From contig JAWQEG010001335.1 of the NCBI GenBank assembly GCA_033782935.1, positions 1-64,000 of the forward strand: a DNA stretch of 64,000 nt. The letters are read 5' to 3'. Under the pieces are notes generated by a model. The model did no database searches. It was not told the origin of the DNA and was given only the letters and a program-made list of their open reading frames with translations. Source of the stretch: Petrolisthes cinctipes (Eukaryota > Arthropoda > Malacostraca > Decapoda > Porcellanidae). Shown one piece after another: positions 44,796 through 55,221 of this stretch. The position numbers and the translations under genes were made by a program. Numbering within the stretch: position 1 is the stretch's first letter; each line of letters starts with the position of its first letter.

Positions 44796-45734
44796 ATGAA
44801 CAAGGTCACTCTGTCAGTACTCCTGGTGGTCCTAATGGCAGCCTCCACCACTGCCTCGTCCAGCTATCACCCTCACGGTGAGTATAATAATAACTAATTA
44901 GGCAAGAATATCCGTGATGGTTGGTGTTGACGAAGGTGTGGTGGTACTGTACCGCCACGATGGTTCTGTTATTGTTTGTCTGTGGAGTCATCGTATATAT
45001 ACCGGTACTGTACAACGCCATTGTTAATACCATGCATGGATATTCTTGCCTACCTCCCTAAATATCCTCCTCCTGAGAGTATGATATTTATTGCTTCGCT
45101 TCAGAAATGAGTGAGTACTTTACACGGCGTCCCAAAGAGAATGATACAGCTTTACCTACTGATATCTTTTATCTGTATAGTTTTTTCTCCTCCAAAGGGG
45201 ATATGTAAAAAAAAATGTGATACAGAGGTGTTGGACATTGTTCATTCAAAAGAGCGAATCACAAGAATTAACCGTGGTCTTTGTAAGGGTTGAGATGTTG
45301 GTAAATGTTGTGGGTGGAAACTGAGTCCCGGTGGCATTTTTAGTGCGTGCCACAAATGGGGTAACATGTTGAATGCATGGCAAAGTGCACCGAACAATTT
45401 GAAAACTTTAATAGAAGTGGTAGTACTTCAAACTTGTTCAAAGTTCTATTCTTTAGTGGGCACTCTTTATTATGGTCTTACTATATGTATGTCACCTGCC
45501 CCCCTTGACTCTGAATATGTATGTCGTCCAACATAATGTATTATAGTAACGCAAAATGAAAACCTTCTTTTATTAACAGGGAGATGTCCATTCATTGATG
45601 TAGCAGTGACCTACTTCCCTCCTGGCCAACCCATATGGTGTTACAATGACCGTCAGTGTCCCAGGGGACAGATATGCTGCCCGGCCAAGAACGCTAAGTC
45701 CAACCTCTGTGCTTACCCAGAACGCTATGGTTAG
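44796..45734 (+). CDS. WAP gene B: single-WAP-domain secreted protein
   Basis: Coding exons 44796-44877 and 45580-45734 (TAG), joined in phase 1, 78 residues. Residues 1-20 are a signal peptide (MNKVTLSVLLVVLMAASTTA). The WAP domain starts GRCPFIDVAVTYFPPGQP and continues CYNDRQCPRGQICCPAKN to SNLCAYPERYG. Cysteines: RCP, WC, RQC, CC, LC, six in all; canonical WAP domains have eight. This start was chosen because its exon has a proper donor (GTGAGT) whereas the upstream duplicate does not. A non-coding first exon with TATA box is at 42044-42101, giving a 2.7-kb first intron filled by the 32-bp minisatellite. The coding intron holds a MITE. AATAAA at 45783. Likely an antimicrobial or antiprotease of the crustin/SWD type, by family. 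Confidence 0.88.
44901..45050. mobile_element. TA-flanked MITE, GTACCGNTACGATGGCTC family, in gene B intron
   Basis: Inverted ends GGCAAGAATATCC and GGATATTCTTGCC, TA on each side. The interior carries TGTACCGCCACGATGGTTC and a facing GTCATCGTATATATACCGG. 150 bp. Confidence 0.9.
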
Positions 45735-46201
45735 ATTGATAACTCATCCTTGACATGACAAGTTATACTGATTCTCTATCAGAATAAAGAATGCTATAAC
45801 TGTATTAAAGAATTGATACAAGTGTAGTTCTCTTACACCAGAGGATCATGGCAGTATTGTATGGGTCCAATGTTATAACTGTGCTTAGTTTCATATTCTT
45901 CTCAGTGCTTTAAAAAATAATAAACAAAGTCGTAATGATTCATCTTTGGAAGTGAACCTTATATCTTTTTACTATATATTTGCAAGCATTTTAACATCTC
46001 CATATGTGTTAATGGCTTAAAATCACATGTATTTTTTATCCCAAATATTTGAAATTATATCATTGTAGAACAAGTCCGCTTAGGCTAATATTTTGGTCTA
46101 CTTTAATTAAATAAAAATACAGGCATTCGTGAACCACGCTTGTAATATTTCTATTTCCTACATAAGTTAATAATCAGTGAAAATTGGGTGTTGGTAATAG
46201 C

Positions 46202-46235
46202 AGAGTTGAAAAAAAAAAAAAAAAAAAAAAAATTC
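46202..46235. repeat. Poly(A) run downstream of WAP gene B
   Basis: A-run in AT-rich DNA; TG repeat at 46398-46427 and a second A-run at about 46600-46626. Confidence 0.9.
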
Positions 46236-46396
46236 ATATGATAACTCCACAACTATAATGACTTTTCTACTGTGTAATTAATAAGACTGGAAAGGCTAAG
46301 AGCACAACATATATAGGATAAGAATCTTGGACTAAAGACGTATTCATTACCACCAGAGGACAGATCGAGGTCACTGTAATGTAGTGATATATTTGT

Positions 46397-46429
<33 letters not shown>

Positions 46430-46599
46430 AAGAGTTCTCTGCAGCAAAGTGTACGTTAGTCTATAAAACAAAATAGTTACATGCATCCATTAACCCTATT
46501 TCATATCAATTTCCTAATACACTTTTCATTATTGCAAGTATCTGGTGTGATCAAATCTACATACAGTAAGGTTAGTTATCATACATCAGAGATACTGTA

Positions 46600-46630
<31 letters not shown>

Positions 46631-46666
46631 GAGAGAGATACTGTATGGCCAAAGTCCAGATTTGAC

Positions 46667-46901
46667 TTAAGGGGGTGCGGGAGTAGGGGACAGGCTTGGG
46701 GGGGGGGGTTAGGGGGGTGCGGGAGTAGGGGAGGGACAGGCTTGAGGGGTGCGGGAGTAAGGGGACAGGCTTGGGAGGAGGGGGGGGGGTTAGGGGGTTG
46801 CGGGAATAGGGGACAGGCTTTCTACCCACCCCATGCCTGACCCCCTATTCCCGCTACCCCCCCATGCCTGTATGTCCCCTACTCCCGGCACCCCCCCTTA
46901 A
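46667..46901. mobile_element. G-rich TTAA foldback MITE, copy 2
   Basis: TTAAGGGGGTGCGGGAGTAG on the left. The G-rich unit GGGGTGCGGGAGTAGGGGA with CAGGCTTG is repeated about four times internally. The C-rich right arm ends in CCCCCCCTTAA. Internally expanded relative to copy 1. Confidence 0.85.
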
Positions 46902-47587
46902 TTAAACAAGTTACACCGCCCGGAAATCAAACCGTAAGACCAAGAAATGTGAGACAAGGGTTCATCATTATATTATTTACACGCACGACGGGATTGTTTA
47001 ATTATTTGGGCCAGATTAACTAGAGTGAGTTAAGATATTGCCAGATTAGATTTATTGTGTTACGTGACCCAAGACTAGTGTAAGTCAGATATTGCCAGAT
47101 TAGATTTATTGTGTTGCATTGTTGTGTTGAGTTAGATATTGCCAGATTACTTAGGTCAGGTAGGGTCGGTCTGAATAACATTTGAAGTAGGAAGAGAGAA
47201 GACCACGCCAGACCTGAAGACCCATTAATTAATAAGAGGAAGAAAAATATAGAAAGGAGAGATAGCAAACTAAGAACGAAGAAAGGAATGACAGTTGTAA
47301 GAATATTGGAAAAGATCGAGTGGTTCGGGTCCTAATGAAAAACACAACACAGCCTAGCCCACAAAACAGAAAATAATATGAAGAAAGGAAGGACAGTTGT
47401 AAGAATATTGGAAAGGATCGAGTGGTTCGGGTACTAATGGGTGCCAAAACCATGAAAAACACAACACAGCTTAGCCCACATCACAGAAAAAAAAATATAT
47501 ATATATAAATAAGAATAAAACTCTACTGGGTTTATGGTTAGTTTATATTAATACACATAAGGATATAATAATTATTTCCAGTGTCCT

Positions 47588-47886
<299 letters not shown>

Positions 47887-47959
47887 CAAGTGGTTTTCTG
47901 TGTCTGATGCTCCTTTACTGAAAACATTACAAGCAAACAAACACTAATGACACTCAAGC

Positions 47960-48117
47960 TTAAGGACCCTGTGATCGTGTATGAGACTTGGTGGTGGCTT
48001 CTGTTTCCTCCTGACTATGCCACGAAACAAGCTCCTTCAATACAGGTGGTGTTTCGTGGCAGTAATTGAAGGACTCGCTAGCCTCCAATTTTCTGACTAC
48101 ATCACGGGGTCCCTTAC
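47960..48117. mobile_element. TTAA foldback MITE (GGACCC family), copy 4
   Basis: TTAAGGACCCTGTGATCGTG at the left, inverted CTACATCACGGGGTCCCTTA at the right (the final base of the TTAA is mutated). Internal TGCCACGAAACAAGCTCCTT and GGTGTTTCGTGGCA are nearly identical to copy 1. Confidence 0.85.
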
Positions 48118-48398
48118 TGGCTGTGCTCTAAAATTGGATCATAAATGTTTCCATAGGAGTGTCGGTACTTGGTGTCATGAGAAGTTTGGTTACCTGTCTG
48201 TGGTCGACCTCTCCTTTTATGTAAACACCAATTCCCATACACACACACACACACACATACACACACACCCATACACACACCTCTCCTTTAACAAACACAT
48301 CTACATACATTCTCGAGATAACCTTCACGTATATATAAAAAAAAAAAAAAAAAAAAAAATGGGACAATATAATATGATGAGTAAAATGATTAAATTGA

Positions 48399-48644
48399 TT
48401 AAGGGGGTGCGGAAGTAGGGGGGGGCAGGCTTGGGGGGAGGGGGGGGGGTTTGGGGGGTGCAGGAATAGCTAAGGGACAGGCTTGGGGTGGGTAGAAAGC
48501 CTGTGTCCCCTATTCCCGCAACCCCAAGCCAGTCCCCCTACTCCTGCACCCCCCAAACCCCCCCCCCCAAGCCTTTCTCCTCTTCCCGCACCCCCCTAAC
48601 CCCCCCCCCCCCAAGCCTGTCCCCCTATTCCCGCACCCCCTTAA
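48399..48644. mobile_element. G-rich TTAA foldback MITE, copy 3
   Basis: TTAAGGGGGTGCGGAAGTAG left, inverse CTATTCCCGCACCCCCTTAA right. The six bases before the left TTAA (AAATTGA with the T of TTAA) match those before copy 1. Long G and C runs make up most of it. A poly(A) and a poly(T) run follow at 48680-48706 and 48747-48773. Confidence 0.85.
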
Positions 48645-48675
48645 TTAAACAACCATGTGGAACCCATAAAAACAC

Positions 48676-48706
<31 letters not shown>

Positions 48707-48740
48707 GTGCTGGGTTGAAACTATAATTATATACTGGATT

Positions 48741-48774
<34 letters not shown>

Positions 48775-49036
48775 TACTCAAAATATCAGAGGTTGGGTGC
48801 CTGCCTGCCTTCCTTCCTTCCTTCCTACCTTATAACTTGTAAGGTGTTGGTTGTGTAAATAATGTCTGGAGGGAAGTCTGTCTGGTTTGAGCTACACACA
48901 CACACACACTTGGATTTTCCCAGAGTTATTTTTGTGCTTCCCAGATTACTGTATTGACCATGATGGGTGCTGGATGGGTTGGTTTTTGTTACCAAGCGCT
49001 TTAGAGAGTGATCCTGAGAGTCTACCGATTCCTCCC

Positions 49037-49515
49037 AAACCATGCAACACTGATTGAAGTTTTGTGTTGGTAAATCTGGAGCAACCGATTCCTCCAAAAC
49101 CATGCAACACTGATTGAAGTTTTGTGTTGGTAAATCTGGAGCAACCGAATCCTCCAAAACCATGCAACACTAATGGAAGTTTTGTGTTGGTAAATCTGGA
49201 GCAACCGAATCCTCCAAAACCATGCAACACTGATTGAAGTTTTGTGTTGGTAAATCTGGAGCAACCGAATCCTCCAAAACCATGCAACACTGATTGAAGT
49301 TTTGTGTTGGTAAATCTGGAGCAACCGAATCCTCCAAAACCATGCAACACTGATTGAAGTTTTGTGTTGGTAAATCTGGAGCAACCGAATCCTCCAAAAC
49401 CATGCAACACTGATTGAAGTTTTGTGTTGGTAAATCTGGAGCAACCGAATCCTCCAAAACCATGCAACACTAATGGAAGTTTTGTGTTGGTAAATCTGGA
49501 GCAACCGAATCCTCC
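49037..49515. repeat. 60-bp tandem array derived from a TTAA MITE, eight copies
   Basis: The unit is exactly 60 bp: TGAAGTTTTGTGTTGGTAAA, TCTGGAGCAACCGAATCCTC, CAAAACCATGCAACACTGAT. Copies are nearly identical (GATTG/AATGG and CGAT/CGAA variants). The unit is the left part of the GGTAAATCTGGAGCAAC MITE, and the array runs directly into a recognisable right half of that MITE (to TTAA at 49634-49637). Minus-strand frames of 97-198 aa are artefacts. Confidence 0.95.
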
Positions 49516-49637
49516 AAACTATTTTTCCAAGCAACAGAACACCATTAATTTTGCTCTTCTGGTGGTCCTCCTGTTTCCTAGCATACTTTGGAGGAATCGT
49601 GGTACTCCAATATTCCAAAAAAGAATTACCACCTTAA
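49516..49637. mobile_element. Right half of a GGTAAATCTGGAGCAAC family MITE
   Basis: CCAAGCAACAGAACACCATT, CTCCTGTTTCCTAGCATACT, TTGGAGGAATCGTGGTACTC and ATTACCACCTTAA; contiguous with the 60-bp array. Confidence 0.85.
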
Positions 49638-49679
49638 ATGTAAATACTGAACTTACTGGTTTCATGGTACAGTCAAGGT

Positions 49680-49826
49680 CAATAGTCCTGCAACACCTTC
49701 CTATGAGATGGCTTCGAAAAAAATGATCCGAAACGATAGCTGTTGGTGTCTGCAATATTGGTTCACAAGATTCACTCAAATGGCTCTCTTTTATTCACCA
49801 GGTTGCAGGACTTTTGACCATGATTG
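49680..49826. mobile_element. TA-flanked MITE (CAGTCAAGGTC ends)
   Basis: Left CAGTCAAGGTCAATAGTCCT, right AGGACTTTTGACCATGATTG, flanked by TA. Same family as 3983, opposite orientation. Confidence 0.85.
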
Positions 49827-50001
49827 TACAGTTTGGTGGAATGTCAGCCCTCTTAATAAAAACTATAATACTCTTTATTGACATGTTTATTATGGAGAGC
49901 TCGATGTGTATATATTGGGGTGTGAATGTGTTTTGTAATACCTTTAATTTATATCTCCATTAGCTTTAGTTACTGTAAATGATGATATTTCCGGACTTAT
50001 A

Positions 50002-50676
50002 GGCAAGAAGAATGGTGGTGTTGTTGATGATGGTATGGTACTGTTACGATGGCTCTGGTTGTAGTGTGTGTATTGTACCGTTACGATGGCTCTAGCTGTA
50101 GTGTGTGTATGGTACCGTTACGATGGCTCTGGCTGTAGTGTGTGTATGGTACCGGTACGATGGCTCTGGTTGTAGTGTGCGTATGGTACCGTTACGATGG
50201 TTCTAGCTGTAGTGTGTGTATGGTACCGTTACGATGGTTCTAGCTGTAGTGTGTGTATGGTACCGTTACGATGGTTCTAGCTGTAGTGTGTGTATGGTAC
50301 CGGTACGATGGCTCTAGCTGTAGTGTGTGTATGGTACCGGTACGATGGCTCTAGCTGTAATGTGTGTATGGTACCGTTACGATGGCTCTGGCTGTAGTGT
50401 GTGTATGGTACCGGTACGATGGCTCTAGCTGTAGTGTGTGTATGGTACCGGTACGATGGCTCTGGCTATAGTGTGTGTATGGTACCGGTACGATGGCTCT
50501 AGCTGTAATGTGTGTATGGTACCGGTACGATGGCTCTAGCTGTAGTGTGTGTATGGTACCGTTACGATGGCTCTGTAGTGTGTGTATGGTACCGGTACGA
50601 TGGCTCTGGTTATAGTGTGTGTATGCAGTCATCGTTTCGGTACCATGCCATATATAGTTAGACAAATGTTCTTGCC
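50002..50676. mobile_element. TA-flanked MITE with an internal 37-bp tandem array
   Basis: Ends GGCAAGAAGAATGG and ACAAATGTTCTTGCC with TA on both sides, as in the 150-bp copy at 44901. Between about 50045 and 50625 the interior is expanded into about 15 copies of GGCTCTAGCTGTAGTGTGTG plus TATGGTACCGTTACGAT (37 bp). One copy is 7 bp short. Sister elements at 29926, 31285, 33593 and 44901 have the GTACCGNTACGATGG motif once. Confidence 0.95.
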
Positions 50677-50719
50677 TAGGCGTGTGGAAGGCGTGATTTT
50701 GTCGTGTTTCAATCTTGTA

Positions 50720-50720
50720 C

Positions 50721-50754
<34 letters not shown>

Positions 50755-51204
50755 AAATAAAGGGGGAATAGAGGGACAGCAAGCACGAAAGTATTAGGAA
50801 GGAAATGGGCGACATGGGGGAAGAGAAGAAAAAGATTAATCCGAGGCGCTAAAACCCTTAAATAAATAAAAGTATCCTCCACATCTATGCACACAACCAA
50901 GATCACTCAACCTACGTAATCCTTATCTTGAAACTTGAACGAGAATGATGTTGGCATGAATGTGACGGATGGACGAATTTTGAAAGGATATATATTATTA
51001 TTTACTAACGGGAAGCAATTGAGTTTCTCAGTATAGATGGTGGTTCGTTGTTTGTTTGTTTGTCTGTGCACTCCTTGTCTTGAGGTGCTTGTTGTTTTCT
51101 TCTGCATTTGACCTTTGTGGCGAGAGAGTATATTGTGTGTGTGTGTGTGTGTGTGTTAGTCACTTTTTTCATCAAGGAAGAGAAGTGGTGTAATTTTTTA
51201 AGAG
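50720..51204. other. No gene seen; CA and TG microsatellites
   Basis: CA at 50721-50747 and TG at 51135-51155. The remainder is unique-looking and has no supported exon. Confidence 0.6.
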
Positions 51205-51324
51205 GGAAGTACAGTGTTGGTAAATCTGGAGCAACTGATTCCTCCAATCCATTCCCAGTAACAGGCCACCATTACTTTTGTTATTCTGGTCCTGTTTCCT
51301 GCCATACTGTGGAGGAATCAAGAC
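51205..51324. mobile_element. GGTAAATCTGGAGCAAC family MITE, partial
   Basis: GTTGGTAAATCTGGAGCAAC, TGATTCCTCCAATCCATTCC, CCTGTTTCCTGCCATACTGT and GGAGGAATCAAG, abutting the next full copy. Confidence 0.8.
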
Positions 51325-51485
51325 TTAAGGGGGTAGTGTGGTGTTGGTAAATCTGGAGCAACTGATTCCTCCAAGCTCAATCAAGCAACAGGTTACCATT
51401 AATTTTGCTTATCTGGTCCTGTTTCCTGGCATGCTTTGGAGGAATCAAGGTGCTGTAATATACCCAAAGTGCACTATCACCTTAA
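51325..51485. mobile_element. Full 161-bp TTAA MITE, GGTAAATCTGGAGCAAC family
   Basis: TTAA at both ends (51325-51328, 51482-51485). Contains GTTGGTAAATCTGGAGCAAC, TGATTCCTCCAAGCTCAATC, CCTGTTTCCTGGCATGCTTT and GGAGGAATCAAGGTGCTG. It lies just upstream of the WAP gene C promoter. Confidence 0.9.
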
Positions 51486-51573
51486 GCCAGGAAGTGGTGT
51501 GGTGTTCTAGGAAGTATGTAAGTACGAGGTGGAGGTATGAAGTAAGCAGCGTGGAGGTGGTGGTGGACCTGGA

Positions 51574-51635
51574 TATATATATAAAGCGTGATGTCTTCCT
51601 ATCCAGCAGTCACTCTCCAACCAGATTCCTGAGAG
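51574..51635 (+). promoter_or_regulatory. Core promoter and non-coding first exon of WAP gene C
   Basis: TATA box TATATATATAAA (51574-51585), possible initiator CAGTCA (51607-51612) and a short exon ending CCTGAGAG before donor GTAACA (51636). This parallels the gene B promoter. The matching acceptor is CTCCAACAG at about 52843-52851 upstream of the ATG at 52885. Confidence 0.65.
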
Positions 51636-52076
51636 GTAACACAATTTTTCCTTGCCTTGAATACAAAGTAGTACAAAGAACATTCAAGTAGAAACAAAAA
51701 TACTAGTCTTGATTACGCTATTTTACCTAATCTACTAGAATGAGGGAAAGTTCAGTAAGACAGAAGTGAATATAAGAAATTATTTTTTTATTCTTGTTGG
51801 CTTTTTCATCATGCCTTGTGTTGTGAGCGGCACACAAGTGATTATATAAAAAGAGCTTATGTTCTGCTTCTTGTTTGAGGGCTTTCTCTCTTTTTCTTCT
51901 AACTATATAATAACACTTTAAAATACTCATTCATTCACTGTACTCAAACCATTATAATTTTATCCACCATCAGGAAAAAAGAGATTGGATAAAGGAGTTT
52001 GTTTTATTACGTTATTTATATTTTAAGATGAAGCATGCGGTTATGATTATATGATGCATACCAACCGACATACTAA

Positions 52077-52124
<48 letters not shown>
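52077..52124. repeat. CT microsatellite
   Basis: About 23 CT units in gene C intron 1. Confidence 0.95.
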
Positions 52125-52127
<3 letters not shown>

Positions 52128-52408
52128 GCGCACGCAAGTAAATATTTTATGACAACATTTCATGCATTTCTATGAACCCACTTCCCACATAATACAGCCA
52201 TGCAAAGTGTAGTTAGGTCCACTGTGGCAGGTAGAGTTCATTTCGTCCCAAGAGTGCATAAGTTAGTATAAGAGTAACTATAGGGCCACGATCCATGTGG
52301 CATGTGGTAGGCTACTAAGACGAAAAGAATTCCTAAAGTAAAACTGTAATGGAGGTTAAAGAAATGGCGTGTGTGCCTTTGTTTATGAGTTTTATGATGG
52401 TTAGCACG

Positions 52409-52667
52409 TATTTTTTTTATTTTTAGGGCTTTATACCTATCGACTCATCGTGTTGGTCATTAAAGCAGTCAGTCTTGTTGCATCAACACATCTTCCCCCA
52501 GCCTACAAGGTTGCAATCCTCGCTCTTACAGCCGGGTACCTACTTACTGCTAGGTGAACAAGGACATGGGGCTGGGAAAATTGCCCAGCAATTCCACTGA
52601 TTCGAACCCGGCATCTTTCGCTTGCTAGGCGAGCATGATAACCATTACACCATCAGCACCCGCTAGG
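52409..52667 (-). mobile_element. tRNA-derived SINE with target duplication
   Basis: On the minus strand a tRNA-like head (TGATGGTGTAATGGTTATCA A-box region, GCCGGGTTCGAATC B-box) is followed by a body with CCCAGCCCCATGTCCTTGTT and CTAGCAGTAAGTAGGTACC, then an A-rich tail. Flanking GGTTAGCACG (52399-52408) and GGTTAACACG (52668-52677) form a 9/10 target duplication. Sits in WAP gene C intron 1. Not a functional tRNA. Confidence 0.85.
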
Positions 52668-52884
52668 TTAACACGAATTGAATCATTTAAAAAAAATCGC
52701 TTTAGGGCTAGAAGACCCTGCCTGTAGAACACATGAGAGTGATAAAAGAGAAGAGACAAAAAGCACGAAGAAAATGGAAGGAAAGGGATAGTTGAAATAT
52801 TGAAACAGAGTGGTTCAGGTGATAGTTAAAATGAGGTCCTTTACTCCAACAGCCACTACAACAATACAGTACAGTTCAACCAAG

Positions 52885-53316
52885 ATGAAGATCGCTCAGT
52901 TACTCGTGGTGGTGACGCTGATGGCAACCACTGCCTTGGCTTACCCAAACCGTAAGTACATAATCACGCCTCTTACCTCATATTTAGTTTTACACCTGCG
53001 CTTGTTATGCAACATGTTTCAGCAACTCAGTATTAGTACGTTGGATAATTTATAATATTGGATTAACTTCTATCCTTATTAATCTCACATTCTATGTAAA
53101 CAGGATATTTATAATAAATGTACTGTACTGTACTTTATAGCAGGAGGATGTCCCTTCTTCAACCTAGCAGCCGCCACCTTCCCTGTTGGTCAGGCTCCCA
53201 ACCCATGCTACAGTGACAGAGACTGTTTCACGGGGCAGCTCTGTTGTCCTGCTGAGTCCTCTAGAACCAACCTCTGCCTCTCTCCTTTACTCAATAACCC
53301 CTTCCACTGGCACTGA
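52885..53316 (+). CDS. WAP gene C: single-WAP-domain secreted protein
   Basis: Coding exons 52885-52951 and 53144-53316 (TGA), phase 1 join, 79 residues. Signal peptide MKIAQLLVVVTLMATTALA, then YPNR and the WAP domain GCPFFNLAAATFPVGQAPNP, CYSDRDCFTGQLCCPAESSR, TNLCLSPLL, ending NNPFHWH. Six cysteines, spaced as in gene B. The acceptor TATAGCAG at 53136-53143 is chosen because it gives the same phase and the same start of the domain as genes A and B. Promoter and first exon at 51574-51635. AATAAA at 53573. Closest in the window to the first WAP domain of gene A (shared LAAA[T/I]FPVGQ). Likely an innate-immunity crustin/SWD-type protein, by family. Confidence 0.9.
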
Positions 53317-53589
53317 AGAAGGGGCTGGGGCTACAGTTCCAAACCTTTTACAGTCCTTTTCCTTCTTCCTGAACTAATTTAATTCACATTATCCCATCCC
53401 TGTTCTCTCCAAGCACCAGTAACCTACTGTATTGTATCCCTTTACGAAACATTCAATCAGCATAAAAACTAAAGGGTTAATCCTTATCATTAATTTATAA
53501 CTATCAATAAGATAATCTTTCCAAGGTTTTCATGAAGTAAATAATGAATCAGTGGTAGAGAGAATGACTGACAATAAATATACTATTGC

Positions 53590-55054
53590 AACATAGAATT
53601 AAAAAGTGTTTAATATTAACTAAATTTCCATTATTATTTCCATTTTTTAAAAAGGTTAACACAATAACCCATGTTACCATTTAAAGAGAAAGAAACAGGA
53701 TCTTTCTAAACACATTATGAAAATGTTAGTATAATATAGCTACGGTTGTAGGGATCATCTTTCATAATACAAATTTTATAATTACTTTAACATTTATATT
53801 TATTCAATTTCTGTACTTATTAAGAGCAGTGACTTAATAATAAACAAGGTTAAATAAACTTGTCTTTTTTTTTTTTTTTATCAAGTAGTGTAGCCTACTG
53901 TATAGCACCAACCATCCCTCCTACACCAAGACTAGTAAAGCACTCAAACTGATACCTACCAAAAAATACCACCGTTTTCCATAAAACAGGGGCATATACT
54001 GTATAAGAGAAGTCATGGGCTAGACAGTGATAATGGCTTATAAGATAGCCCTATGTATAATTATAATCTATGGCATCATTATACAAATTGTGTACCATTA
54101 CCCCTGAAACTGCGGGTGACAAGAAATTCTCGTCACCAGCAACAAGTGTGGAGGACCGCAGGCGACTAGAATTTTCGTCAAAGCAGTTTTTAAAATTAGG
54201 TGAGCCCCATAACATGGTTGTATTGGGTGGCAACACTGATTGTGGGCTTGTAGGGATTCCCCCCTAGCCCACCCAGCTACCACCAGTCTGTCTTACTCAA
54301 ACAGTGAGGGTGGAAGGACATATTTTCATCACATCTCTTTTCCTGTAATTACCATATATGTACGTAAAAACGACAGTGACATTATATTTCATATTTCTGT
54401 GTTGAAAAATGTGATTCTGACTTGTTTTATAACGAAATTAGAGTGTGAAAATGTACTTAGATATGTAAATTGAGTGTAAAGTAAATTTTGAGTTGATGTC
54501 AGTCTGAGCTGGCTACCCATCCTACAGATGTCCATTTAGTCTTTACAAGTACATCAGGAGACAGCTAAGGTTTGTACTTTAGTATCCTGTATAATTTATT
54601 TATGTAGCATGAGTGTTTTACAAGCTATTAGCCTTCATGTGTTGTTTACACAGTGACTGCGAGTGCGGAGAAAGGCCCGGGAGGCATATTTGTGATCTTT
54701 ATACGGGTATATGTCAGCGCTTGAATTGGTTAACTTAGGTTTGATTAAGTTAGGTTAAAATGAGCTGGGAAAGAGAATGAGACTATTTCAAAGATTATCC
54801 CATCGTTAGTTTTATTGTTATAACCCAAGCGTTATTCTCCTTCCAACCACCACAATTTTGGCCCAGGGGTGTGGTCACGTAGCCCGCCAGACTTGGCGAA
54901 AATGCGCCCGGGAGAGTGAGAGAGATGCCACCATAGATAATGCCCACGGTCTAGTGGTTAATATCAAAGTGCACCTCCTGTGGGTAAACAATCATATCAC
55001 AACCAAAATCTTTGCCTTTGTGTAGCAGAAATCAAACAATATTTGCATTATGCA
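53590..55054. other. No gene seen (about 1.5 kb)
   Basis: AT-rich to mixed DNA with a T-run at 53867-53880. Between 54100 and 54190, GCGGGTGACAAGAAATTCTCGTC and CCGCAGGCGACTAGAATTTTC look like a diverged direct repeat. No exon is supported. Confidence 0.5.
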
Positions 55055-55207
55055 CAGTCACGAGCACTAACGAGTATTCAGGTGTGCTTCGAATACCTAG
55101 AGACAGTAAATAAATGCACAATAAGATCTTCATTGGATTTGTTCATTGGTGAGTTGGACTGTTCAGAGCTTCAACCAAAGCTGTATACTTATTAGTACTC
55201 GTGACTG
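55055..55207. mobile_element. MITE (CAGTCACGAGCAC family), inverted copy
   Basis: Ends CAGTCACGAGCACTAACGAG and CTTATTAGTACTCGTGACTG. Internally close to 5004-5157 in reverse orientation (AACAGTCCAAYTCACYAATG). The flanking target is degraded (CA/TT). Confidence 0.85.
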
Positions 55208-55221
55208 TTCTTCACAACTCT

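Noticed and set aside
45111..45293. 60-aa frame with a hydrophobic stretch and two cysteines near WAP gene B
   Set aside because: Its hydrophobic part is the duplicated intron block ending in CTGTATAG, so it is intronic; the rest matches nothing known.
49022..49618. Minus-strand frames of up to 198 aa with a repeated 20-residue unit, and a superficial CRISPR-like look
   Set aside because: Exact 60-bp tandem repeat without distinct spacers, derived from a MITE; 60 is divisible by 3, so frames stay open by construction. CRISPR arrays are not expected in an animal genome.
50351..50815. 154-aa minus-strand frame with repeated YTHYSQSHRTGT-type units
   Set aside because: Reading of the 37-bp array inside a MITE.
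52590..52661. tRNA-like cloverleaf (minus)
   Set aside because: Head of a SINE with A-rich tail and target duplication; the acceptor stem does not pair.
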